A stretch of 64,000 nt of DNA from Paenibacillus lemnae (GTDB lineage Bacteria; Bacillota; Bacilli; Paenibacillales; Paenibacillaceae), in the NCBI RefSeq assembly GCF_012933385.1, contig NZ_JABBPN010000016.1, forward strand, positions 37,820 to 101,819. Reading direction: 5' to 3'. Shown here in pieces: positions 16,565-25,110 of the stretch (position 1 is its first letter; each line of letters starts with the position of its first letter). Below the pieces are notes generated by a model, which saw only the letters and a program-made list of their open reading frames with translations, did not search any database and was not told where the DNA came from. The position numbers were made by a program, and so were the translations under genes.

Positions 16565-18571
16565 ATGGAATGGACACAGAATACAGCATCACGGCCAGTC
16601 TCTCAGGTTCAGCAAGGGGAAGGACCGAGGGAACCGGGCCAAGGCAGTAAATGGGATCTTCGCAGCCTGTTCAGCAATTCGGAGGTGCTGGCTGCGGTCG
16701 GCAGCGGTGTGCTGATGCTGACCGCCTGGGGCGTCAGCGGCTGGTCTGAATGGGTATCGGTGATGCTCTATATTATCTCGTATACCGTTGGCGGCTGGAT
16801 CAAGGCGAAGGAGGGCGTCGAAACGCTGATCAAAGAACGGGATCTGGATGTCAATCTGCTGATGATCGCCGCAGCGCTCGGCGCAGCTTCCATTGGTTAT
16901 TGGAACGAAGGAGCCATGCTGATCTTCATCTTCGCCATGAGCGGTGCGCTCGAAAGTTATACGATGGAGCGCAGCCGCAAGGATATTTCATCATTGATGG
17001 AACTGCAGCCGGAGACTGCATTGCGGCTGGATAACGGGAACATGGTTGAAGTAGCGATCGGCAAGCTGGAAATCGGAGATCTGATTCTCGTAAAACCGGG
17101 AGAGCTGATCCCGGCTGATGGCAAGGTGTACCGTGGCGGTTCGTATGTCAATCAGTCTTCTATCACCGGAGAGTCAGTCCCTGCACAGAAACAGGCAGGA
17201 GATGAGGTGTTTGCAGGCACTTTGAACGGCGATGGTGTGCTTTACATTGAAGTGACGCAATCTGCGGAGTCTACGATATTTGCTAAAATCGTCAAGCTGG
17301 TCGAAGAAGCCGAGAACGAGGTTCCGCAGTCGGAGCGTTTTATTAAACGTTTTGAAGCGATATATGCACGAGTGGTCGTGGGCGTGACAGCAGCTATTCT
17401 CTTAGCGGCTCCGCTGGCCGGATGGGACTGGGATACGTCATTTTACAAGGCGATGGTTTTTCTGGTTGTCGCTTCTCCATGTGCGCTGGTGTCCTCAATC
17501 ATGCCGGCCATGCTCTCCGCGATTTCCAACCGGGCCCGTAAAGGGGTTTTGTTCAAGGGAGGCGCCCATATTGAGAACATGGCGCGTACCGCAGTAGTGG
17601 CTTTTGACAAGACAGGTACGCTGACAGCAGGTGCACCGGTGGTCACGGACTTTATAGCAGGCAGTGGCTATGACCGGACCGAACTTCTGGGCATCTGCGC
17701 TTCCGTGGAAAGCATGTCCAAGCATCCGCTGGCCCAGGCTGTTGTATCCAAGGCAGCGGAAGAAGGCATTTCGCTTCAGCCTGTAGAGAACGCAGAATCC
17801 GTGACTGGCTGGGGCATGGAGGGCATCGTTGGCGGTCAGGTGTGGAAGATCGGGAAAAGTGATGTGCTGGACCAGGGGACTGGTAACTTGTCCGGTGAAG
17901 TCTCCGGGGCTGCAGCACCTTCCTCTGTTGAAGAGGGGGATGACTGGCATGTCATCCGGGCGGAACTGGAATCACAGGGCAAGACGGTATCGGTGATCCT
18001 CCGCGGTGAAGAGGTGGCTGGAATGATTGCCCTGCAGGATGCGGTCCGGCCGCAGGCTGCAGCAGCCGTCAAGCAGCTCCAGCGCCTGGGGATTAAGGTG
18101 GCGATGCTGACAGGAGACCGGAAAGCCACAGCAGAGGCGATCGCGAAGCAGACCGGGGTGGATCTGGTGTTCTCTGACCTGCTGCCCGAGAATAAAGTGA
18201 AGCATATCAAGGATCTTCGAAGTCAGTATGGACATGTGGTGATGGTCGGTGACGGCGTCAATGATGCACCTGCGCTGGCGACGGCCACCGTGGGCATCGG
18301 TATGGGCGTATCGGGCAGCGGAACCGCGCTGGAAGTCGCTGATGCGGTGCTGATGAATGACAATATTGAGGAGATTGCATCCACAGTCAGAATCGCGCGC
18401 CGAGCAGGGGCCATCGTGAAACAGAATATGGTGTTTGCGGTCACCGTCATTCTGACATTGATTGCCGCAAACTTTATCCAGGGCGTAGCACTCCCGCTGG
18501 GCGTGATCGGGCACGAAGGCAGCACGATTCTCGTTATTCTGAACGGACTTCGCCTGCTGCGCGCCAAGTAA
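16565..18571 (+). CDS. P1B-4-type metal-exporting ATPase (PfeT/ZosA-like)
   Basis: A 668-residue heavy-metal P-type ATPase. TGES is at 201-204, the phosphorylation motif DKTGT at 348-352, and GDGVNDAP near 560. The metal-site motif in helix 4 is SPC (304-306) instead of CPC, and HEGST (650-654) is in a late helix. SPC plus HEGST defines subgroup P1B-4, which exports Fe(II), Co(II) or related ions. No N-terminal HMA domain is present; the first 40 residues are Gln/Gly-rich. B. subtilis PfeT (formerly ZosA) belongs to this subgroup and is controlled by Fur and PerR, in line with the Fur-like repeats in the leader. A role in iron efflux is therefore likely but inferred. Confidence 0.92.
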   Translation: MEWTQNTASRPVSQVQQGEGPREPGQGSKWDLRSLFSNSEVLAAVGSGVLMLTAWGVSGWSEWVSVMLYIISYTVGGWIKAKEGVETLIKERDLDVNLLMIAAALGAASIGYWNEGAMLIFIFAMSGALESYTMERSRKDISSLMELQPETALRLDNGNMVEVAIGKLEIGDLILVKPGELIPADGKVYRGGSYVNQSSITGESVPAQKQAGDEVFAGTLNGDGVLYIEVTQSAESTIFAKIVKLVEEAENEVPQSERFIKRFEAIYARVVVGVTAAILLAAPLAGWDWDTSFYKAMVFLVVASPCALVSSIMPAMLSAISNRARKGVLFKGGAHIENMARTAVVAFDKTGTLTAGAPVVTDFIAGSGYDRTELLGICASVESMSKHPLAQAVVSKAAEEGISLQPVENAESVTGWGMEGIVGGQVWKIGKSDVLDQGTGNLSGEVSGAAAPSSVEEGDDWHVIRAELESQGKTVSVILRGEEVAGMIALQDAVRPQAAAAVKQLQRLGIKVAMLTGDRKATAEAIAKQTGVDLVFSDLLPENKVKHIKDLRSQYGHVVMVGDGVNDAPALATATVGIGMGVSGSGTALEVADAVLMNDNIEEIASTVRIARRAGAIVKQNMVFAVTVILTLIAANFIQGVALPLGVIGHEGSTILVILNGLRLLRAK

Positions 18572-18600
18572 ATAAAGCAGAAAGTAAATAGAAAAACTAC

Positions 18601-18650
18601 AAAGAAGTGGCGACTGCAGAGCGTTTCATCCTGCATCGCCACTTCTTTAA
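18601..18650 (+). terminator. Terminator-like hairpin, GTGGCGA type, copy 1
   Basis: AAAGAAGTGGCGACTGCAG (18601-18619) pairs with CTGCATCGCCACTTCTTT (18631-18648) with one bulged base. Sequence is closely shared with the hairpin at 27460-27506. Confidence 0.8.
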
Positions 18651-18701
18651 GTTGGTCCAATGACCTTTTCCTAGATGCACGAAACTGCGGAGTGAACGAA
18701 T

Positions 18702-18810
18702 TATTCTGGACCAGCGGCAGCGGTCGCCTTTGTCTCCAAAATGACTCCATTGATCATCATTCAAGCATTTTGGAGACAACAGCGATCGTAAGAACACTTG
18801 CCATCGCAGC
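18702..18810. repeat. Dispersed hairpin repeat, copy 2
   Basis: Copy 2 of the element at 4484-4634. The stem is TGTCTCCAAAATG (18731-18743) with CATTTTGGAGACA (18766-18778), 13 perfect pairs. Stem bases that differ from copy 1 differ on both sides, so pairing is kept. The conserved tail (CAACAGCG to GCAGC) differs from copy 1 at two positions. It lies between the metal ATPase terminator and the trxB promoter. Confidence 0.75.
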
Positions 18811-18859
18811 TACCAGCGAGGTGAATATCTACTCCAAGATGAAATTTTGATGAACATGA

Positions 18860-18888
18860 TTGACAGAATAATACCTCCCAATCATAAT
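18860..18888 (+). promoter_or_regulatory. Sigma-A-type promoter of trxB
   Basis: TTGACA (18860-18865), 17 bases, CATAAT (18883-18888). The start codon of trxB is 61 bases downstream of the -10 box. Confidence 0.65.
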
Positions 18889-18949
18889 AAATATTAGTTT
18901 ATAATAATTATAATTAAGATCGTGAAACATACAGAGGAGGGAACCCTAC

Positions 18950-19891
18950 ATGTACAAATCCATTATTATCGGCACCGGCCCGGCAGGATTGACTGCCGCC
19001 ATTTATCTGGCCCGTGCAAACCTGAACCCGCTGATCATTGAAGGTCCGCAGCCCGGCGGTCAGCTGACAACAACGACGGAAGTGGAGAATTTCCCGGGAT
19101 TTATCGATGGGATTCAAGGTCCGGAGCTGATGGATAATATGCGTAAGCAGGCCGAGCGATTCGGTGCAGAATTCCGCACAGGCTGGGTAAACAGTGTGGA
19201 TATGGGACAGCGTCCGTTTAAATTAAGCGTAGAAGGTATCGGAGATGTTGAAGCGGAAACCCTGATTATTTCTACAGGTGCCACGGCTAAATATCTGGGC
19301 ATTCCTGGCGAACAAGACAATATCGGACGAGGTGTAAGTACATGCGCAACCTGTGACGGATTCTTTTTCCGCAACAAGGAGATCGTGGTCGTTGGAGGCG
19401 GAGATTCCGCGCTTGAGGAAGCGAACTTCCTGACCCGATTTGCATCCAAGGTTACCCTGGTGCATCGCCGCGGCGAGCTGCGCGCATCCAAGATCATGCA
19501 GGACCGCGCCCGTGCCAATGACAAAATTGAGTGGGCTCTGAATCGGACACCGGTGGAAGTTACAGCTGGAGAGCAGGGCGTGACCGGAATTAAGTTGCTT
19601 AACAATGACACAGGAGCAGAGGAAGTCATCCCGGCCAGCGGTGTGTTTGTGGCGATTGGCCACCATCCGAACACCGGCTTCCTGAATAACCAGCTGACAA
19701 CGGATCCGAACGGTTATATCGTTACGAATCCAGGCACATCCGAGACGAATGTACAGGGCATATTTGCCTGCGGTGATGTACAAGATACCCGCTACAGACA
19801 GGCGATTACGGCAGCAGGAAGCGGCTGCATGGCAGCGATGGACTGTGAGAAATATATCGAAAGTCTGGAACACAGTGCCGTTGTGATTTAA
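18950..19891 (+). CDS. trxB: Thioredoxin reductase
   Basis: A 313-residue FAD/NADPH flavoenzyme that reduces thioredoxin in the cytoplasm. FAD-binding GTGPAG is at residues 8-13, the redox pair Cys132/Cys135 is in TCATCDG, the NADPH motif GGGDSALEEA begins at 149, and the C-terminal FAD motif GIFACGDV lies near 270. Length and motif order are standard. The gene has an AGAGGAGG site. A glutaredoxin gene follows 58 bases downstream with no terminator between, so the two are probably one thiol-redox operon. Confidence 0.95.
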   Translation: MYKSIIIGTGPAGLTAAIYLARANLNPLIIEGPQPGGQLTTTTEVENFPGFIDGIQGPELMDNMRKQAERFGAEFRTGWVNSVDMGQRPFKLSVEGIGDVEAETLIISTGATAKYLGIPGEQDNIGRGVSTCATCDGFFFRNKEIVVVGGGDSALEEANFLTRFASKVTLVHRRGELRASKIMQDRARANDKIEWALNRTPVEVTAGEQGVTGIKLLNNDTGAEEVIPASGVFVAIGHHPNTGFLNNQLTTDPNGYIVTNPGTSETNVQGIFACGDVQDTRYRQAITAAGSGCMAAMDCEKYIESLEHSAVVI

Positions 19892-19949
19892 ACTGGATAT
19901 CATCCGGGTATAGTATACGGACTACATTTTATATACGAGGTGAACGATT

Positions 19950-20189
19950 ATGGCAAACGCAATTGTATACACATCCAGCAACTGTCCGCACTGCAAGCAG
20001 GTAAAAAGCTACCTGTCTGAGCAGGGAGTGGAATACGAAGAACGCAACATCGAGACGAACGACGATTTTGCACAACAGGTATGGGATATGGGCGTCCGCG
20101 CAGTTCCGCTCACGATTATCGGAGAGCACCGCATTATGGGCATGAACAAGCTGCAGTTCAGCAAAGCACTGGCACCGGCTGAAGGCTAA
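19950..20189 (+). CDS. Glutaredoxin-family protein
   Basis: A 79-residue redox protein of the glutaredoxin/NrdH type. The active-site motif CPHC is at residues 12-15, and the cis-proline motif RAVPLTIIG near residue 50 completes the thioredoxin fold. It probably transfers electrons from thioredoxin reductase or a thiol pool to targets; with trxB directly upstream, an NrdH-like route of reduction is plausible. No ribonucleotide reductase gene is nearby, so that role is an inference. Start follows GAGGTG, and a terminator follows the gene. Confidence 0.9.
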   Translation: MANAIVYTSSNCPHCKQVKSYLSEQGVEYEERNIETNDDFAQQVWDMGVRAVPLTIIGEHRIMGMNKLQFSKALAPAEG

Positions 20190-20215
20190 GCCCGACCTCT
20201 TTTTTAATAAATAAG

Positions 20216-20253
20216 AAAAAAAGCTCTTTTCCGCCAAGGGAGAGAGCTTTTTT
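20216..20253 (+). terminator. Rho-independent terminator after the trxB operon
   Basis: AAAAAAGCTCT pairs with AGAGCTTTTTT across a 15-base loop; the T-run serves the plus strand and the A-run could serve the opposite strand. Confidence 0.82.
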
Positions 20254-20281
20254 CTTTGATGGTCTTCGGCTGTCTATTGCG

Positions 20282-20479
20282 TCAAACGATCCAGGATGTG
20301 ATGATCTGAAACAAGGCATAAATCCCAACACCGGCGCCGACCAGCATCAGGCCCGTCCGTTTCTTCCCCTGAAAAAATTTTAAAATCGCAAAGCTGAACA
20401 GCGGCGCAATCACCAGCAGGAACAGCAGCACGGTCACAAACACATGAGCCGAAATTTCGGAAGTATTGACATACGTCAT
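20282..20479 (-). CDS. Small two-helix membrane protein
   Basis: A 65-residue protein with hydrophobic segments near 10-33 and 42-62 separated by a basic loop (FFQGKKR), so a hairpin in the membrane with both ends probably outside. The ATG has AGGGAGAG at good spacing. A TATAAT-like box lies 70 bases upstream on the minus strand. I recognise no family with a known role. It is convergent with the trxB operon. Confidence 0.65.
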   Translation of the reverse strand: MTYVNTSEISAHVFVTVLLFLLVIAPLFSFAILKFFQGKKRTGLMLVGAGVGIYALFQIITSWIV

Positions 20480-20621
20480 CGTAGTTCTCTCCCTGTATCA
20501 GGAATTTAAAGGATGGCAGAATGTAAAGCGTGCCATGACCTTTTTATTATAGCGGAACCTGACCTTTATTTCTCCACTTCAAGACAAAAAGTAAGGCGGA
20601 ATTCCATCTTTTCGTGTGGAT

Positions 20622-21788
20622 TTACATAGTGCTTACTCGAACCGGTCCCAGAAAAAGAGAGATGGCGGAGTAAGCCGCACCAATGACGGTGGACCGACTG
20701 CCTAATTCGGCAAACGTGATCTCCATAACTTCCCGGTGATACGGGAGTGTCCGCTGGGAAACCACCGTTTCCATGGCACCTGCGATCCATGGACGGGCAT
20801 CAGCAAGCGGTCCGCCAATCACCACGCGCTGGGGGTTAAAGCTGTTAACCAGATTGGTGATCCCAACGCCGAGAAACCGTCCCATATCCGCAAAGTGCCG
20901 GACAACCTGGGGATGCTCATGCTGCGCATGAGAGACCAGTTCCCTGGTATGCCGGGAGGGAAGCGGAGGAGCGGCTGAAGCATAGGTTTTTTCAGAAGCA
21001 TAAAGCTCCCAGCAGCCCCGATTGCCGCAGGTGCATGCCCGTCCGTCAGCTTCAATGGTCATATGGCCGGTTTCTCCGGCATATCCACGGGCTCCTTTAT
21101 AGAGCTCGCCATTAATAATAATGCCCGATCCGATTCCGCTGCCGGCGCTGATGTACAGCAGATGCTTCGCATCACGCCCGGCACCGAACCGGAACTCGCC
21201 TTGCGCCCCCGCATTTGCTTCATTATCAATCGTCACCTGGATGCCAAGCTTGTCCTCCAGAAGCTGGCGCATCGGGGCCATTTCCCAACCCAGGTTGGGA
21301 GCGTACAAAATATTCCCCTCACCGTCTACCATGCCCGGCACACCAACCCCGACACCAACAACGCCGTAAGGGGAGGCGGGGGCCATTCCCATCAACGCCT
21401 GGATCATTTGCGTCATGGTCTCCAGCACAAAGGACAGATCATGACGCTCCAGCTGCTTTTCTTCTTCTGCCAGGATGTTTCCTTCCAGGTCTGTCAATAC
21501 GCCGACCATCTGGGTCAGGCGGATCTCGATGCCAACGGCACAGCCGGCTTTGCCATTAAACAGCAGCAGCCGCGGCTTGCGGCCGCCTCTGGATTCACCA
21601 GGTCCAATCTCTTCGACCAGATGATGATCACAGAGTTCCTGTACCAGATTAGATACGGTAGCTTTATTTAAACCGGTCAGTTCGGATACTTTGGCTCGGG
21701 ACAGAGGGGCATAGCGGGTAATCGTATTCAGCACAATGGATGTATTTATTTTTTTCACCAGCGCTTGATCACCGGTAATGCTTGTCAT
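20622..21788 (-). CDS. xylR: ROK-family xylose repressor
   Basis: A 388-residue repressor of the xylose genes. The N-terminal winged helix-turn-helix spans about residues 15-70 (LSRAKVSELTGLNKATVSNLVQEL), and the ROK sugar-binding domain follows, with GVPGMVDGEG near 145 and the zinc-binding set HMTIEADGRACTCGNRGCWE near 240. It is transcribed divergently from xylA, and an inverted repeat fitting a XylR operator lies between them. The start chosen is the third of three closely spaced ATG codons, about 9 bases behind AAGG; a TTG at 21821 would add 11 residues but lacks a ribosome site. Confidence 0.93.
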   Translation of the reverse strand: MTSITGDQALVKKINTSIVLNTITRYAPLSRAKVSELTGLNKATVSNLVQELCDHHLVEEIGPGESRGGRKPRLLLFNGKAGCAVGIEIRLTQMVGVLTDLEGNILAEEEKQLERHDLSFVLETMTQMIQALMGMAPASPYGVVGVGVGVPGMVDGEGNILYAPNLGWEMAPMRQLLEDKLGIQVTIDNEANAGAQGEFRFGAGRDAKHLLYISAGSGIGSGIIINGELYKGARGYAGETGHMTIEADGRACTCGNRGCWELYASEKTYASAAPPLPSRHTRELVSHAQHEHPQVVRHFADMGRFLGVGITNLVNSFNPQRVVIGGPLADARPWIAGAMETVVSQRTLPYHREVMEITFAELGSRSTVIGAAYSAISLFLGPVRVSTM

Positions 21789-21892
21789 GTTCATCATCCT
21801 TACTTGTAAGCAGATACTCAATATTTTCCTAGTCTAGGATGAATAAAGAGAAAAAGCAACCGATAGTCCAAGCGTGAGAGGATTGCTAAATT

Positions 21893-21917
21893 ACTTTGTT
21901 TAACCAATAGACAAAGT
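21893..21917 (+). promoter_or_regulatory. Likely XylR operator
   Basis: ACTTTGTTTA and TAGACAAAGT form an inverted repeat with 9 of 10 positions paired around ACCAA. It resembles Bacillus xyl operators and overlaps the -35 box of the xylA promoter. Confidence 0.75.
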
Positions 21918-21956
21918 CGATTGGGTGTGCTAGGATATCCCTGAAAGCGTTAACCA
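21908..21956 (+). promoter_or_regulatory. xylA promoter with downstream cre site
   Basis: TAGACA (21908-21913) and TAGGAT (21931-21936) are 17 bases apart and form a plausible sigma-A promoter. TGAAAGCGTTAACC (21942-21955) matches the CcpA consensus TGWAARCGYTWNCW at 13 of 14 positions or better and lies at the expected start of transcription, so catabolite repression by blocking is likely. Confidence 0.78.
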
Positions 21957-21987
21957 CTTATGAATAATAATAGGGAGGACTTATCTC

Positions 21988-23304
21988 ATGGCCTATTTTA
22001 ACAACATTGGTAAAGTTGAATTCGAAGGAAGCAAATCTACAAATCCGTATGCATTTAAATTTTATAATCCAACAGAGGTCGTAGCGGGCAAAACGATGGA
22101 AGAACATCTTCGTTTCTCGATGGCGTACTGGCATACTCTGACAGCAGGCGGAGCAGATCCGTTTGGTTCAGAAACTGCCGTTCGTCCGTGGGACAATCTT
22201 TCCGGCATGGATCTGGCAAAGGCCCGCGTAGAAGCCGGCTTTGAATTTATGGAGAAATTAAACCTGCCGTACTTCTGTTTCCATGATGTGGATATCGCAC
22301 CGGAAGGCAGTAATCTGCGCGAGTTCTACAGCAATATCGACACGATCGTCGATTCCATCGAAGGGCACATGAAATCGACCGGCAAGAAGCTGCTCTGGAA
22401 CACGGCAAACATGTTCACTAACCCTCGTTTTATGCATGGAGCAGGAACGACTTGTAATGCAGATGTATATGCGCATGCTGCTGCCCAAGTGAAGAAGGGG
22501 CTGGAAGTCGGAAAACGCCTCGGCGCGGAAAACTATGTGTTCTGGGGCGGCCGCGAAGGGTACGAAACGCTGCTCAACACCGACATGAATCTCGAGCTGG
22601 ACAATCTGGCGCGTTTGTTCCATATGGCTGTGGATTATGCGAAGGAAATCGGCTTTGATGCTCAATTCCTGATTGAACCGAAACCGAAAGAGCCGACGAA
22701 GCATCAATACGACTTTGATGCCGCAACGACCATTGCATTCCTGCAAAAGTACGGTCTGGAAAAGCACTTCAAGCTGAACCTGGAAGCTAACCATGCAACA
22801 CTGGCTGGCCATACCTTTGAGCATGAACTGCGGGTTGCCCGTATCAACGACATGCTGGGATCACTGGATGCGAACCAAGGCGATATGCTGATCGGATGGG
22901 ATACCGATGAGTTCCCGGTAAATATCTACGATGCAACCCTGACACTGTATGAAGTGCTGATGAATGGTGGATTGGGCCGCGGCGGTGTGAACTTTGACGC
23001 CAAAGTACGTCGTCCGTCGTTCGAATACGAGGACCTGTTCCTTGCTCACATCGCAGGTATGGATACGTATGCAAAAGGCCTTAAGGTCGCAGCGAAGCTG
23101 ATTGAAGACCGTGTCTTTGAGGACTTTATCGCGAAGCGCTACAGCAGCTTTAGCGAAGGCATCGGAGCCGACGTTGTAGCCGGTAAAGCTACACTGTCTT
23201 CTCTGGCTGATTACGCGCTGAACAATCAGAGCCCTCGCAGAAATGAGTCCGGACGTCAGGAAATGCTCAAGGGTATTTTGAACCAATACATCCTTGCAGA
23301 CTAA
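21988..23304 (+). CDS. xylA: Xylose isomerase
   Basis: A 438-residue class II xylose isomerase converting D-xylose to D-xylulose. The catalytic [12 protein letters not shown] segment (His near residue 100) and the metal-binding [33 protein letters not shown] and GWDTDEFP segments are intact. Length is standard. It follows an AGGGAGG site, is the first gene of the xylAB operon, and lies under XylR and CcpA control judging from the promoter region. Confidence 0.97.
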   Translation: MAYFNNIGKVEFEGSKSTNPYAFKFYNPTEVVAGKTMEEHLRFSMAYWHTLTAGGADPFGSETAVRPWDNLSGMDLAKARVEAGFEFMEKLNLPYFCFHDVDIAPEGSNLREFYSNIDTIVDSIEGHMKSTGKKLLWNTANMFTNPRFMHGAGTTCNADVYAHAAAQVKKGLEVGKRLGAENYVFWGGREGYETLLNTDMNLELDNLARLFHMAVDYAKEIGFDAQFLIEPKPKEPTKHQYDFDAATTIAFLQKYGLEKHFKLNLEANHATLAGHTFEHELRVARINDMLGSLDANQGDMLIGWDTDEFPVNIYDATLTLYEVLMNGGLGRGGVNFDAKVRRPSFEYEDLFLAHIAGMDTYAKGLKVAAKLIEDRVFEDFIAKRYSSFSEGIGADVVAGKATLSSLADYALNNQSPRRNESGRQEMLKGILNQYILAD

Positions 23305-23349
23305 GACGCGGATGGACTGTAAAGTAATGACGAAAGAGGAGATAAGCCC

Positions 23350-24843
23350 ATGAGTTATGTGATCGGAGTCGACTTGGGAACCAGTGCCGTGAAGACGGTG
23401 CTGGTCAACCGCAGTGGTGAGGTAGTCGCCGAGCATTCGGAAAGCTATCCGCTGAGTCAGCCCAAACCAGGCTACAGCGAGCAGCGGCCTGAAGATTGGG
23501 TGGACGGCACCGTAACTTCACTGAGAAAGCTGATGGAGGAATCCAAGGCATCGCCAGAATCCGTAGAAGGCCTGAGCTTTTCCGGCCAGATGCATGGATT
23601 GGTGCTTGTCGATGGAGAAGGGGCTGTGCTCCGTCCAGCTATTCTCTGGAATGACACACGGACTACAGCCCAGTGCCGCCGCATCGAAGATACGCTTCAG
23701 GGGCAGCTGCTGGACATTGCCCGCAACCGGGCGCTGGAAGGCTTCACACTTCCGAAAATATTGTGGGTGCAGGAGCATGAGCCTCAGATTCTGGAGCAGG
23801 CTGAACGTATGCTGCTGCCAAAGGATTATGTCCGGTTCCGGTTAACCGGCCAATACGGTATGGATTACTCTGATGCTGCCGGCACGCTGATGCTGGATCT
23901 GGCCCGCAAAGCCTGGAGTACAGACATTCTGGATGCATTCCAGCTTCCGCACTCCTTGTGCCCGCCGCTTGTTGAATCCTTTGAAGACTGCGGCACACTG
24001 CTTCCGGAAATTGCGGCCCAATCCGGGCTCCTGCCTGATACTCGTGTTTATGCAGGCGGTGCCGATAATGCTTGCGGTGCCATCGGTGCTGGCATTCTGG
24101 AAGAAGGACAGACGATGTGCAGCATCGGAACCTCAGGCGTTGTTCTTTCCTATGAAGAGCGCAAAGAGGTTGATTTTGAAGGCAAAGTTCATTTTTTCAA
24201 TCACGGTGAGAAGAATGCCTATTATATTATGGGGGTTACGCTTGCCGCCGGATACAGCCTGGATTGGTTCAAAAAAACATTCGCTCCGAGCATCTCGTTC
24301 GACGAGCTGCTGAGCGGTGTTCAGGACATTCCGGAAGGCAGCGGCGGACTGCTGTTTACTCCTTATATTGTTGGTGAACGCACACCGCATCCGGACGCGG
24401 AGATCCGCGGTACCTTTACCGGTATGGATGCAGGACACAAGCTTACGCACTTTGCCCGGGCCGTGCTGGAAGGTATCACCTTCTCACTCCGGGAATCGAT
24501 CGATATACTCAGAGATTCCGGGAAAACAATCGATACCGTCATCTCCATTGGCGGAGGTGCGAAGAACGAAGCATGGCTTCAAATGCAGGCAGATATTTTC
24601 AATGCTGACATCGTCAAGCTCGAAAGCGAACAGGGGCCTGCTATGGGCGCAGCCATGCTGGCGGCCTATGGCAGCGGCTGGTTCCCAAGCCTGCAGGCTT
24701 GTGCGGCAGAATTTCTCCGGGAATCCAAACGCTATACTCCACAGCCGCAGGCAGCGGAAAAGTATGAGGAACTCTTCGGGCTTTATCAAGAGGTATATCA
24801 TCGTACCCGTGAGCTGAGCAGTGCACTGGCGAAATTCCGTTAA
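23350..24843 (+). CDS. xylB: Xylulokinase
   Basis: A 497-residue FGGY-family kinase that phosphorylates D-xylulose to D-xylulose 5-phosphate for the pentose phosphate pathway. The N-terminal VIGVDLGTSAVKTV phosphate-binding motif, SFSGQMHGLV, the catalytic Asp region GGADNACGAIG (near 237), and the C-terminal ISIGGGAKNEAWLQMQADI motif are all present. It follows xylA by 45 bases with an AGAGGAGA site and is followed by a terminator, so xylA-xylB is a two-gene operon. No xylose transporter is in the window. Confidence 0.96.
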   Translation: MSYVIGVDLGTSAVKTVLVNRSGEVVAEHSESYPLSQPKPGYSEQRPEDWVDGTVTSLRKLMEESKASPESVEGLSFSGQMHGLVLVDGEGAVLRPAILWNDTRTTAQCRRIEDTLQGQLLDIARNRALEGFTLPKILWVQEHEPQILEQAERMLLPKDYVRFRLTGQYGMDYSDAAGTLMLDLARKAWSTDILDAFQLPHSLCPPLVESFEDCGTLLPEIAAQSGLLPDTRVYAGGADNACGAIGAGILEEGQTMCSIGTSGVVLSYEERKEVDFEGKVHFFNHGEKNAYYIMGVTLAAGYSLDWFKKTFAPSISFDELLSGVQDIPEGSGGLLFTPYIVGERTPHPDAEIRGTFTGMDAGHKLTHFARAVLEGITFSLRESIDILRDSGKTIDTVISIGGGAKNEAWLQMQADIFNADIVKLESEQGPAMGAAMLAAYGSGWFPSLQACAAEFLRESKRYTPQPQAAEKYEELFGLYQEVYHRTRELSSALAKFR

Positions 24844-24867
24844 AAGGAATTAAATTTTAGTTATCTA

Positions 24868-24909
24868 AGCGGGTCCCTTGCAGAGTACTGCAGGGGACCT
24901 GCTTTTTTT
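24868..24909 (+). terminator. Rho-independent terminator after xylB
   Basis: GCGGGTCCC-TTGCAG pairs with CTGCAG-GGGACCTGC with small mismatches and is followed by seven T. The rest of the gap to 25110 is AT-rich; an ACTTAGGGAT/ATCCCTTAA hairpin near 24934-24960 is the only other structure I see. Confidence 0.87.
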
Positions 24910-25110
24910 AGGTTTGAAATGCGTGAATTACATACTTAGGGATCAATCAGTATCCCTTAAACTGGCTTTTAATGTCGATATATAAATGTTAGAAGAAAAT
25001 GAGGACCTTTTTTTGAGACCAAGGTCATAAGGAAGGTAAATGTATAGTATGGTATAATTTGTAACGCAATGAAAATCAATGCAAGTATAGTAGTGAAGGG
25101 AGAGGGAGTA

